Shown here one piece after another: positions 1-8,527 of a stretch of 64,000 bases of DNA. Source of the stretch: an uncultured Clostridium sp. (GTDB lineage Bacteria; Bacillota; Clostridia; Christensenellales; CAG-138); contig UQNF01000001.1 of assembly GCA_900542285.1 (NCBI GenBank), forward strand, positions 1 through 64,000, in the 5' to 3' direction. How positions within the stretch are numbered: position 1 is the first letter of the stretch; the number at the start of each line of letters is the position of its first letter. The position numbers and the translations under genes are program-made. The notes under the pieces were generated by a model. That model was not told the origin of the DNA. It did not search any database and saw only the letters and a program-made list of their open reading frames with translations.

Positions 1-90
1 CACCTACCCTTGACTGCTCTCTTGAGAGGAAATGTGTCACCTATGCTTGACGCTTCAACAACCGTTTTTACATATATTATGCTTGATTCG

Positions 91-119
91 TTTACTTATG
101 GAGCCGTCTGTGTTATAAT
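91..119 (+). promoter_or_regulatory. sigma-A promoter of tig
   Basis: The -35 box TTTACT (91-96) and a perfect -10 box TATAAT (114-119) are separated by 17 bases. Transcription would start near 126, giving an 86-base leader before the tig start codon. The leader contains a small CTGCG/CGCAG hairpin around 140-160. The 90 bases upstream of the promoter show nothing recognisable. Confidence 0.7.
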
Positions 120-211
120 AACATAATCTGGATATATCTGCGTTTTCTTACGCAGGCTCATCCAACGCTGACTTAGTCGGTTATACCGATAGATATAATT
201 TGGAGGATAAT

Positions 212-1609
212 ATGTCAGAACCTATTCGTACCGAAGACGGAAAAATCAGATTTGAGCTTTCTATTCCCGCTGATGCATATGTAAATGCTCTCAACAGCGC
301 TTATCGCCGTCTCGCTTCCCGTTATCAAATTCCCGGCTTCCGCAAGGGCAAGGCCCCCCGCAAGAGCATCGAAGCCGCCTACGGCAAGGATGTATTCTGG
401 GATAATGAAATCGATGCCCTTATTCAGCATGCTTATTCCGAAGCACTTCAGGAAAACAACCTTATCCCCGAGCTTCAGCCCGAAATCGTCATCATCTCTG
501 CTTCCGAGCAGGATGGCGTTGTATTTACCGCAGAATTCGTAACTCACCCCGAGGTTAAGCTGGGTCAGTACAAAGGTATAGAAGTCCCCCGCGTTGAGTA
601 TACTGTTACGGATGAAAACGTTGACAGTGAGATCAAGCGTAGGCTCGAGGCAGCAGCCCGCACAGTCAGTGTTGAGGATCGTCCCCTTCAGGAAGGCGAC
701 ACCGCCATCATCGATTTCGCCGGATTCCTTGGCGATGAACAGTTCGAGGGCGGCACTGCAGAGGGCTATGAGCTCAAGATCGGTTCACACTCCTTCATTC
801 CCGGCTTTGAAGAGCAGATGGTCGGCATGCAGAAGGGTGAGCAGCGCGATCTGAACGTCACCTTCCCCGAGGATTATCAGGCAGAGAACCTTGCGGGCAA
901 GGCTGTCGTTTTCAAGGTCACCGTTCATGATATCAAGTTTGAAGAGATCCCTGAGCTGGACGATGACTTTGTCCAGGATACTTCGGAATTCAATACCGTA
1001 GAAGATTTCAAGGCCGGCGTCAGGGCTGAGCTTGAGGCAAAAGCAGCCGCCAATGCAAAGCTCCAGTACGAGAATGCCGCGCTGCAGAAGGCTATCGACA
1101 ATGCAGAAGTCGAGATCCACAAGGATATCATCGAGGAAGAGGTCACCATGCAGATTCGTCGCTTTGAGCAGCAGCTCCAGATGTATGGCCTTGAACTGAA
1201 CAGCTATCTCGAGTATGCAGGCATTACCATGGATGCTCTTCGTGACGAATACAGGCATGGCGCAGAGGCGAACCTCAAGGGTCAGTATGTTATGAGCGCG
1301 ATCATCGAGGCCGAGCATATCGAGCCCACCGAAGAGAATTACATGGAAGCCGTCCGCCGTTCCAACGATCAGGGCAGCACCTGGGACGATGAAAAGGTCA
1401 AGGCAGAGCTTGACGCTAACCGCAGTAAGTATGTTTCCGCTGCGTTCTTTGAGGGCGTCGTTGCGCTGGTCGTCGGTTCCTCCGTCGAAGTAGAGCCCAA
1501 ACATGAGTGCGATTGCGGCTGTGAGCACGATCACGAAGAGTGTGACTGCGGCTGCGAGCATGATCACGAAGAGTGCGACTGCGGCTGTGAACATTGTGAT
1601 AACGAATAA
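212..1609 (+). CDS. tig: Trigger factor with Cys/His-rich C-terminal tail
   Basis: This is a ribosome-associated chaperone and peptidyl-prolyl isomerase that meets nascent chains at the exit tunnel. The ribosome-binding motif GFRKGKAP lies near residue 42, the FKBP-type PPIase domain spans about 145-235 (GDTAIIDFAGF to VTVHDIK), and the alpha-helical chaperone domain follows. The ATG at 212 is preferred over an in-frame TTG at 200 because GGAGG at 202-206 sits 5 bases before it. At 465 residues it is longer than the usual 430 or so, because residues 429-465 form an acidic Cys/His tail made of repeats built on ECDCGCEHDHE. This resembles the metal-binding tail of the PPIase SlyD, but I know of no standard trigger factor with it. 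clpP and clpX follow, which is a common order. Confidence 0.96.
   Translation: MSEPIRTEDGKIRFELSIPADAYVNALNSAYRRLASRYQIPGFRKGKAPRKSIEAAYGKDVFWDNEIDALIQHAYSEALQENNLIPELQPEIVIISASEQDGVVFTAEFVTHPEVKLGQYKGIEVPRVEYTVTDENVDSEIKRRLEAAARTVSVEDRPLQEGDTAIIDFAGFLGDEQFEGGTAEGYELKIGSHSFIPGFEEQMVGMQKGEQRDLNVTFPEDYQAENLAGKAVVFKVTVHDIKFEEIPELDDDFVQDTSEFNTVEDFKAGVRAELEAKAAANAKLQYENAALQKAIDNAEVEIHKDIIEEEVTMQIRRFEQQLQMYGLELNSYLEYAGITMDALRDEYRHGAEANLKGQYVMSAIIEAEHIEPTEENYMEAVRRSNDQGSTWDDEKVKAELDANRSKYVSAAFFEGVVALVVGSSVEVEPKHECDCGCEHDHEECDCGCEHDHEECDCGCEHCDNE
1505..1603 (+). repeat. 33-bp in-frame tandem repeat encoding the tig tail
   Basis: Three head-to-tail units of 33 bases (1505-1537, 1538-1570, and a diverged third from 1571) encode ECDCGCEHDHE-type units. 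Codons vary at third positions (tgc/tgt, gag/gaa, cac/cat) while the peptide stays constant, which points to selection on the peptide and not to a very recent slip duplication. Confidence 0.85.
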
Positions 1610-1646
1610 TCCGTTGGAGAAAAGTTACAATTATTAGGAGGTCTAC

Positions 1647-2234
1647 ATGAGCAGCTTAATACCCATGGTCGTTGAGCAAACCAACAAGGGCGAACGCTCG
1701 TATGATATCTATTCGAGACTATTGAAGGATCGTATCATATTCTTAGGCTCGGAGATAACCGACGACGAAGCCAATCTTGTTATCGCACAGATGCTGTTTC
1801 TTGAGGCCGATGACCCTGATAAGGATATCTATCTCTACATCAACAGCCCGGGCGGCAGCGTAAGTGCAGGACTTGCAATATACGATACCATGCAGTATAT
1901 CAAGTGCGAAGTCAACACCATCTGCATGGGCATGGCAGCCTCAATGGGCGCATTCCTGCTTGCCGCCGGTGCAAAGGGCAAGCGCAAGGCGCTCCCCAAC
2001 AGTGAGATAATGATCCATCAGCCCTCCGGAGGTGCAAGCGGTCAGGCCAGCGATGTAAAGATCCACGCTGAGCATATCATAAGGACCCGCCAAAAGCTCA
2101 ATGAGATTTTGGCAGAGCGCACCGGAAAGAGCGTAGAGCAGGTCGCTGTCGATACCGAACGCGACAATTATCTCAGCGCAGAAGCTGCACTTGAATACGG
2201 ACTTATCGACGAGATAATACCTGCAAGAAGATAG
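1647..2234 (+). CDS. clpP: ATP-dependent Clp protease proteolytic subunit
   Basis: ClpP is a self-compartmentalised serine protease that degrades substrates unfolded by Clp ATPases in the cytosol. The catalytic triad is visible: Ser99 in MAASMGA, His124 in IMIHQPSGG and Asp173 in DTERDNYLS. The length, 195 residues, is normal for the family. AGGAGG lies 6 bases before the ATG. It sits 37 bases after tig and 35 bases before clpX with no terminator between them, so the three genes are probably one operon read from the promoter at 91. Confidence 0.98.
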   Translation: MSSLIPMVVEQTNKGERSYDIYSRLLKDRIIFLGSEITDDEANLVIAQMLFLEADDPDKDIYLYINSPGGSVSAGLAIYDTMQYIKCEVNTICMGMAASMGAFLLAAGAKGKRKALPNSEIMIHQPSGGASGQASDVKIHAEHIIRTRQKLNEILAERTGKSVEQVAVDTERDNYLSAEAALEYGLIDEIIPARR

Positions 2235-2269
2235 GTCCCAAGGATAAGAAGGAGAATCTAAGATATTCT

Positions 2270-3523
<1,254 letters not shown>

Positions 3524-3535
3524 TAAACGATACTC

Positions 3536-3570
3536 ACAAGGACTGCTGCAGCAGTCCTTGTATTTCTTTC
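3536..3570 (+). terminator. Rho-independent terminator after clpX
   Basis: A perfect 26-base palindrome (3536-3561; half-site ACAAGGACTGCTG) is followed by the T-rich stretch TATTTCTTTC. It closes the tig-clpP-clpX operon. The FAH-family gene starts only 30 bases later, so its expression depends on read-through or an unseen promoter. Confidence 0.8.
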
Positions 3571-3599
3571 AAAAAGGATACAAGGAAAACAAAGAAAAA

Positions 3600-4352
3600 A
3601 TGAAAATCATTCGTGCTGAATACTTTGATCGTACCTTTTATGCCGTGTTGGACGGCGAATACGTTCTTCCACTAAAAAAGGAACCGTTTACCTTCATTGA
3701 ATATACCGGAGAATGCCTGCGGAGGGACAGAATACGCTTGCTTGCTCCCTGCGAGCCGACAAAAATTGTTGCTGTCGGTAAAAATTACCGTGAACATGCA
3801 GCAGAGATGAATGAGGGTTTCCCAACGGAGCCGCTGCTGTTCATTAAACCCAGCACCTGCATTGTCGGAGACGGCGATGATGTCGTTTACCCTGCAATCA
3901 GCCGCCGACTCGATTATGAGGGCGAGCTTGGCGTCATTATCGGCAAGCGAGCGCATGCCGTGCAAAGCGGGCACTCCGCAGAGTACATCTTTGGCTATAC
4001 CTGCCTTAACGATATTACCGCCAGGGATATCCAAAAATCCGACCCGCAGTGGACAAGGGGTAAGGGCTTTGATACCTTCTGCCCCATCGGGCCGCATATC
4101 GAAACCAAGCTTAATGCCATGCACGCAAACATTTGCACCAGGGTCAACGGAGAATTACGACAGAATTCCAACACTTCTCTTATGACTCACGACATAGACA
4201 AGCTTATTTGCTATATCACCGAATGCATGACCCTTCTCCCGGGAGATATAATCGCTACCGGAACACCGGTCGGCATAGGCAGCATGCAGCGCGGAGATGT
4301 TGTCGAGGTCGAGATAGAGGGCATCGGTATTCTCACCAACCGCATAATCTGA
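3600..4352 (+). CDS. Fumarylacetoacetate hydrolase family protein
   Basis: FAH-fold metal-dependent enzymes include acylpyruvases, oxaloacetate decarboxylases and 2-hydroxymuconate isomerases/decarboxylases, so the substrate cannot be named. Visible are the family entry motif KIVAVGKNYREHAAEM, the metal-binding stretch DYEGELGVIIGKRA with Glu and Asp ligands, NDITARDIQ, the KGFDTFCPIGP segment and the terminal GTPVGIG. The ATG at 3600 gives a 250-residue protein in which an N-terminal 60-residue cap precedes the FAH core. The ribosome-binding site is weak (AAGGA about 14 bases upstream). rqcH starts 6 bases after its stop, so the two are probably cotranscribed. Confidence 0.88.
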   Translation: MKIIRAEYFDRTFYAVLDGEYVLPLKKEPFTFIEYTGECLRRDRIRLLAPCEPTKIVAVGKNYREHAAEMNEGFPTEPLLFIKPSTCIVGDGDDVVYPAISRRLDYEGELGVIIGKRAHAVQSGHSAEYIFGYTCLNDITARDIQKSDPQWTRGKGFDTFCPIGPHIETKLNAMHANICTRVNGELRQNSNTSLMTHDIDKLICYITECMTLLPGDIIATGTPVGIGSMQRGDVVEVEIEGIGILTNRII

Positions 4353-4358
4353 TTAATA

Positions 4359-6065
4359 ATGGATGGATTAACACTTGCAGCCTCCGTTGTTGAACTTCGT
4401 TCGCTCATAGGAGGGAAGATAGAAAAGATTCAGCAGCCCGAAAAATATGAGCTGCTCTTTGTGGTGCACGCTTTGGGAGGTTCAAAGAGGCTCCTGATCT
4501 CAGCTTCTCCGGATAACTGCCGCATACAGCTTACCGAGGAAAAAAAGGTATCCCCCATCGACGCGCCAAATTTCCTGATGCTGCTCAGGAAACACCTATT
4601 AAATGCAAGACTCATTTCCGTTGAGCAGCCCCACCTTGACCGAATAGTCATCCTCCGCTTTGCCGCACTGAATGAGCTGCATGACGAAACAGAATTCCGA
4701 CTGATCTGCGAGATAATGGGCAAGCATTCAAATATCATACTTGTTGATGCAGACGGTAACATCGTTGACAGCGTCAGGCGAGTATCGGCAGGTATAAGCA
4801 GCGTCCGATTAGTCCTGCCCAAGCTCAAATATGAGCTCCCTCCGGCACAGGAAAAGCAGGATCCCCTTTCTGCGTCTGATATGGATTTCTTTATTGCGCT
4901 CAGCAGCGACCGACGCATGGATAAAGCACTCTCATCTTCATTCTATGGTCTGTCTCCGACCGTAGCAGGAATGCTTATCGACGGAATAAAATCGAGATGC
5001 AGGCTTTCCGACGATGACATTATGGGGCTCAGCAAGCATCTCGTTCAGTTCTATTCCTCGCTCAGCAAAGCCAAGTTCAACGCTTGCATTGCAAGCTTCG
5101 GTTCGGAACGGGTTCTGCTCCCATTTATTCCCTCTGTGGACTGCTTTACGCAGTTCAACTCACTTGGTGAAGCGGCGGACGAGTTTTTCCGTATGCGTTC
5201 ACAGTCGGAAAGCGTAAAGCGGCGCACGGCCTCGATTGAAAAGATCATCACCAACAACATTCAAAGACTTGAGCGCAAAATAGAAAAGTTTTCATTTGCC
5301 ATAGGTGATGAAGCGGAGATAGAGGGCCTGCAGCTCTGCGGAGAGCTGATAACCGCCAATCTTTACCGTATTCCTGCGCGCGCCGACAAGGTGAAGCTTG
5401 AAAACTACTATTTGGATCCGCCTGCTAAGATACCTGTTGAGCTTGATCCCACGCTGTCCGCATCTGATAATGCCCAGCTTTACTATAAAAGGTATCGCAA
5501 AGCAAAATCCGCAAGGGAGACCGCGCTTGTTCAGCGCGATGAAGCGAACAGGGAGCTTGAATACCTTCAGGGCATACTCTCAGACCTTGTAGATTGCATC
5601 ACCGACTCCGATTTTGAGGAGATCAAAGCGGAGCTTGCCTCCCAGGGCTACATAAAGACCGCCCCGACAAAGCACAGCAAGCTTCCCAAGGCAAGGCCTT
5701 ATCACTATATCTCATCGGACGGCATTGATATCCTTGTCGGAAAGAACAATGTTCAAAACGACCGATTGACCTTCAAGGAGTCGGTTCCGGAGGATACATG
5801 GCTGCACACCAAGGATATTCACGGCTCGCATGTCATCATTCGCTGTACCGGCCCGATACCCGACCGAACTTTGCTTGAAGCGGCGGAGCTTGCTGCGTAT
5901 CATTCGCAGGCGAGAAATTCCGCGCTCGTGCCCGTTGACTATACTAAACGCAGGTTCGTAAAGAAACCCTCCGGTGCCAAACCCGGCATGGTCATCTATA
6001 CGAACCAGCGAACCCTGTATGTTACTCCGAGTGCCGAAAAGCTTCAGGGACTAAAAAAGCGGTAG
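4359..6065 (+). CDS. rqcH: RqcH/NFACT-family ribosome quality control protein
   Basis: RqcH binds stalled 50S-nascent chain complexes and recruits tRNA-Ala to add C-terminal alanine tails that mark the chain for ClpXP and other proteases. The NFACT-N domain covers about 1-200, with the conserved Asp94-Arg95 pair in PHLDRIVI (known to matter for tRNA handling). A coiled-coil middle region spans roughly 260-430, and the NFACT-R domain begins at about 450 (YHYISSDGIDILVGKNN, then WLHTKDIHGSHVII). At 568 residues it is normal length. Older annotation calls it fibronectin-binding protein. Its position just behind clpXP fits the degradation pathway. Confidence 0.93.
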   Translation: MDGLTLAASVVELRSLIGGKIEKIQQPEKYELLFVVHALGGSKRLLISASPDNCRIQLTEEKKVSPIDAPNFLMLLRKHLLNARLISVEQPHLDRIVILRFAALNELHDETEFRLICEIMGKHSNIILVDADGNIVDSVRRVSAGISSVRLVLPKLKYELPPAQEKQDPLSASDMDFFIALSSDRRMDKALSSSFYGLSPTVAGMLIDGIKSRCRLSDDDIMGLSKHLVQFYSSLSKAKFNACIASFGSERVLLPFIPSVDCFTQFNSLGEAADEFFRMRSQSESVKRRTASIEKIITNNIQRLERKIEKFSFAIGDEAEIEGLQLCGELITANLYRIPARADKVKLENYYLDPPAKIPVELDPTLSASDNAQLYYKRYRKAKSARETALVQRDEANRELEYLQGILSDLVDCITDSDFEEIKAELASQGYIKTAPTKHSKLPKARPYHYISSDGIDILVGKNNVQNDRLTFKESVPEDTWLHTKDIHGSHVIIRCTGPIPDRTLLEAAELAAYHSQARNSALVPVDYTKRRFVKKPSGAKPGMVIYTNQRTLYVTPSAEKLQGLKKR

Positions 6066-6070
6066 TGTTG

Positions 6071-6988
6071 TCAGCTCAGCAAGGCGCTTAGTGTTTCACT
6101 CTGCTGTTCGCCAAACAGCGCAAGATTAATTCCGCCGGCGATTATTCCTGCCATATCATCTACAATTGTATCAATATCCTTCGGAGTGACGATCATATCC
6201 CCCGATTGTTTTTTGACCATCGACTCGACGAGCTGTTTCAGCTCGTCTTCGTCATATTCGCTGCCGTTTTCATCGGCAATAAGGCTTATCGTGTCCCAGA
6301 TTATGGTGCTGGCATATACGACCATAGGAACTCCGATAGCTATCACGGGGATTCCGAGCGACTCTTGGCTCAGCTCCGATCTGGTATTTCCGACTCCGGA
6401 ACCGGGGCTTATTCCCGAATCGCAGAGCTGCACCGTGCTGCTGATACGCGCGGCTCGCCTTGAAGCCAACGCATCGATAGCGATTATTGCATCCGGTTTA
6501 ACGTTCTCCACGACCCCTTTGACCACATCCATTGTCTCAACTCCCGTTATTCCGAGTACACCCGGAGCTATGGCGCATGAGGCAGGAACGTCTCCTTCCA
6601 ACGCTTCGGGCATGTACTGTTTGATATGCCTTGTTATATGTACCTTCGATACTACCTCCGGCCCCAGTGAGTCAGGGGTGACTCCCCTATTGCCAAGGCC
6701 TACCACCAGAATCGTGCTTGAAGAACTGATGTTCAGCAGACTTCGTATTTCCTCTGCAATCAGCTTGGTCATCTCTTCGAATATTTCCTTTGTACGGTTT
6801 TCCAGCTCATGGGAATCAAGCGTTATGTATGTACCCTTCTTCTTGCCGATATGCTTTGCCGCAAAATCATTCAGAATCCTTATACGCTTGATCTCAATAT
6901 TGCCCTCCTGTACCGTCTCCTCCTCTATCCCCGATTCATCGCTGCTAAGCTCTCTTAGCTCCGCAGCAAGATCCGTATATATGTGCAT
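6071..6988 (-). CDS. gpr: GPR endopeptidase (spore germination protease)
   Basis: GPR cleaves small acid-soluble spore proteins early in germination and is made in the forespore as an inactive zymogen. Family motifs include TYITLDSHELE, VVGLGNRGVTPDSLGP, ITGVETMDVVKGVVE and AIDALASRR. The start at 6988 (MHIYTDLAAEL) is chosen because AAGGAGGG lies 4 bases upstream; a longer frame with a start at 7030 has no ribosome-binding site. The protein has 305 residues. It is convergent with rqcH, with only 5 bases between the stops and no hairpin between them. Forespore regulation (sigma-G in Bacillus) is expected, but I could not identify a convincing promoter. Confidence 0.97.
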   Translation of the reverse strand: MHIYTDLAAELRELSSDESGIEEETVQEGNIEIKRIRILNDFAAKHIGKKKGTYITLDSHELENRTKEIFEEMTKLIAEEIRSLLNISSSSTILVVGLGNRGVTPDSLGPEVVSKVHITRHIKQYMPEALEGDVPASCAIAPGVLGITGVETMDVVKGVVENVKPDAIIAIDALASRRAARISSTVQLCDSGISPGSGVGNTRSELSQESLGIPVIAIGVPMVVYASTIIWDTISLIADENGSEYDEDELKQLVESMVKKQSGDMIVTPKDIDTIVDDMAGIIAGGINLALFGEQQSETLSALLS

Positions 6989-7098
6989 ATGTCCCTCCTT
7001 TTGCTTAATATCTATTAGCTTATGCACCAATAAGGCGATTATTCTTCAATTTCTCCCACAATATATCAAAAAAATATGTAATCTCTGTAAAAAAAAGC

Positions 7099-7127
7099 TT
7101 GATTATATTAGCTTGCTGTGTTATAAT
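7099..7127 (+). promoter_or_regulatory. sigma-A promoter of rpsT
   Basis: TTGATT (7099-7104) and a perfect TATAAT (7122-7127) are separated by 17 bases. Transcription would begin near 7134, about 30 bases before the rpsT start codon. The region is shared with the divergent gpr gene. Confidence 0.85.
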
Positions 7128-7164
7128 CGACTTTGTTCGAGAACTGAAAGGGAGGTGAACCGAT

Positions 7165-7425
7165 TTGGCAAACATTAAGTCAGCAATGAAGCGTGTTAAG
7201 ATTACTAGGGCTCAGAATCTGCGTAACCGTATGATCATTTCCGATCTCAAGACCGCTCTCAAAAAGTTTGACAAGGCTCTGGAGTCCGGCGACGAAGCTG
7301 CTATCAGCGAGATGTACACCATCGCAGTCAGCAAGGTCGATAAAGCTGTCACCAAGGGCGTTATTCACAAGAACGCAGCCAATCGTAAGAAGGCTCAGCT
7401 TGCTAAAAAGCTGGCAGCCAAATAA
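7165..7425 (+). CDS. rpsT: 30S ribosomal protein S20
   Basis: S20 is a primary 16S rRNA-binding protein of the small subunit body. The 86-residue, Lys/Ala-rich, all-helical sequence begins MANIKSAMKRVKITRAQNLRN and ends AANRKKAQLAKKLAAK, as is typical. Translation begins at TTG (7165) behind a strong GGGAGGTGA site (7150-7158); no in-frame ATG would leave the conserved N-terminus intact. A UUG start in rpsT is also found in E. coli, where it is part of translational autoregulation. It is a single-gene unit with its own promoter and terminator, upstream of and convergent with holA. Confidence 0.98.
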   Translation: MANIKSAMKRVKITRAQNLRNRMIISDLKTALKKFDKALESGDEAAISEMYTIAVSKVDKAVTKGVIHKNAANRKKAQLAKKLAAK

Positions 7426-7479
7426 GGTTTATCAAAAAGATTGAACCCGATTGAAAACCAACAATTTGCTAATTGGCAG

Positions 7480-7510
7480 GAGACCGCCGGATTACGGCGG
7501 TCTCTTTTCG
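7480..7510 (+). terminator. Rho-independent terminator of rpsT
   Basis: A 10-bp perfect stem (GAGACCGCCG, 7480-7489, pairing with 7495-7504) with a 5-base loop is followed by TTTTCGTTG. It points in the rpsT direction only; the opposite side lacks a T-run for holA. Confidence 0.9.
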
Positions 7511-7523
7511 TTGCCTATTCATT

Positions 7524-8501
7524 TTACCATTCAAATGTGAGCATTATTGCCTCTATCATGCTTGAGGCCTTGACTCCCCCGCTCATCATGTTATAGCCAA
7601 CATCCGCAAGCGATGAAACCAGCGATGCCAGCTTTGCGGAAGAATACTTTTTTGCAGACTTGCAGGCCTTTTCATTTGCAAATCTGCTCCCCTCCATCTT
7701 TGCTGCTGCCTGTGTGGGCGTAAGCCCGGTATCCATCAGGCGTCTGCCCTCCAGCATCAGCTTAAACCTTGATTCCAGAAAGGACGCTATTCCAAGCGCC
7801 TCGTTTTCATCCTCAAGCAAAATGTGCAGCAGGCCCATTCCTTCTCTGACCTTTCCACCCGTAAAGCAGTCCAGCATTTCGAATATTCTGACCTCTATGT
7901 TGCCAATGGTGCATTTTGAGATAACATCGGGCGTAATCACTCCGCCCTCGCCTACCATGTCAACCGCCTTTTGAAGCTCGTTGCTGACACTTGTCATATC
8001 CGTGCCGACAAGCCCGACAAAGGTCCTTGCGGTGTTTCTGTCGAGTGCGACGCCGTTGTGTACTGCAAAGCTCATACACCACTTAATTACTTCGCTTTCG
8101 GAAAGCTCGGCAAATTCGACGTCATGGCCAATCGCCCTAAAGCATTTCAGCAGCTTGGATTTTTCCTGCAGCGCTCCCTTGATTTCGATGATAAGTATTG
8201 ATGAATCGGGAATGTGCGGCAGGTACTCAACGAGCTTGTCGGTATCTGCCGAGCTGCTGATTCCATGGCTGATGACCAGCTTTTTATCTGAAAACAGCGG
8301 AAGCGTTTCGCAAGCATCCATTATCTCGCTTTCCGTCGCATCGGTAAGCACGGTGATGTTGAACGCTCGCATGTCGTCCGCAATCAGTTCCTGAGCAGAG
8401 CGAAGAGCGGAGGCCTTTACAAACTCCTCCTCACCATGGAACAGATATGCTCCCGAAAGCGAATTATTCTTTATCGCATTAAAACAGGCATTATAATCCA
8501 T
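7524..8501 (-). CDS. holA: DNA polymerase III subunit delta
   Basis: The delta subunit opens the beta sliding clamp within the clamp loader. The sequence shows the family N-terminus with SGAYLFHGEEEFVKASAL, a degenerate AAA+ fold without Walker motifs, the LPLFSDKKLVISHG region and a C-terminal helical collar domain. It has 325 residues, the normal length. AAAGGTGAG precedes the ATG. It lies 26 bases behind comEC, an order common in Firmicutes, and is the last gene of the minus-strand run starting with ispE. Confidence 0.94.
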   Translation of the reverse strand: MDYNACFNAIKNNSLSGAYLFHGEEEFVKASALRSAQELIADDMRAFNITVLTDATESEIMDACETLPLFSDKKLVISHGISSSADTDKLVEYLPHIPDSSILIIEIKGALQEKSKLLKCFRAIGHDVEFAELSESEVIKWCMSFAVHNGVALDRNTARTFVGLVGTDMTSVSNELQKAVDMVGEGGVITPDVISKCTIGNIEVRIFEMLDCFTGGKVREGMGLLHILLEDENEALGIASFLESRFKLMLEGRRLMDTGLTPTQAAAKMEGSRFANEKACKSAKKYSSAKLASLVSSLADVGYNMMSGGVKASSMIEAIMLTFEW

Positions 8502-8527
8502 CGACTCTCACCTTTCAAATATGTCCG

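Noticed and set aside
785..1594. 269-residue minus-strand open frame inside tig
   Set aside because: It is an antisense shadow of the trigger factor codons; it has no ribosome-binding site and low-complexity hydrophobic content.
1505..1603. Possible minisatellite or CRISPR-like repeat
   Set aside because: The 33-bp units are in frame inside tig, without spacers, and encode a coherent Cys/His peptide.
6986..7090. sigma-G promoter of gpr
   Set aside because: GAATA and CATAAG-like boxes can be found upstream, but their spacing does not fit, so no promoter was called.
6186..7178. 330-residue plus-strand frame opposite gpr
   Set aside because: Ser/Ile-rich antisense image of gpr running into the rpsT leader; no start signal and no family match.
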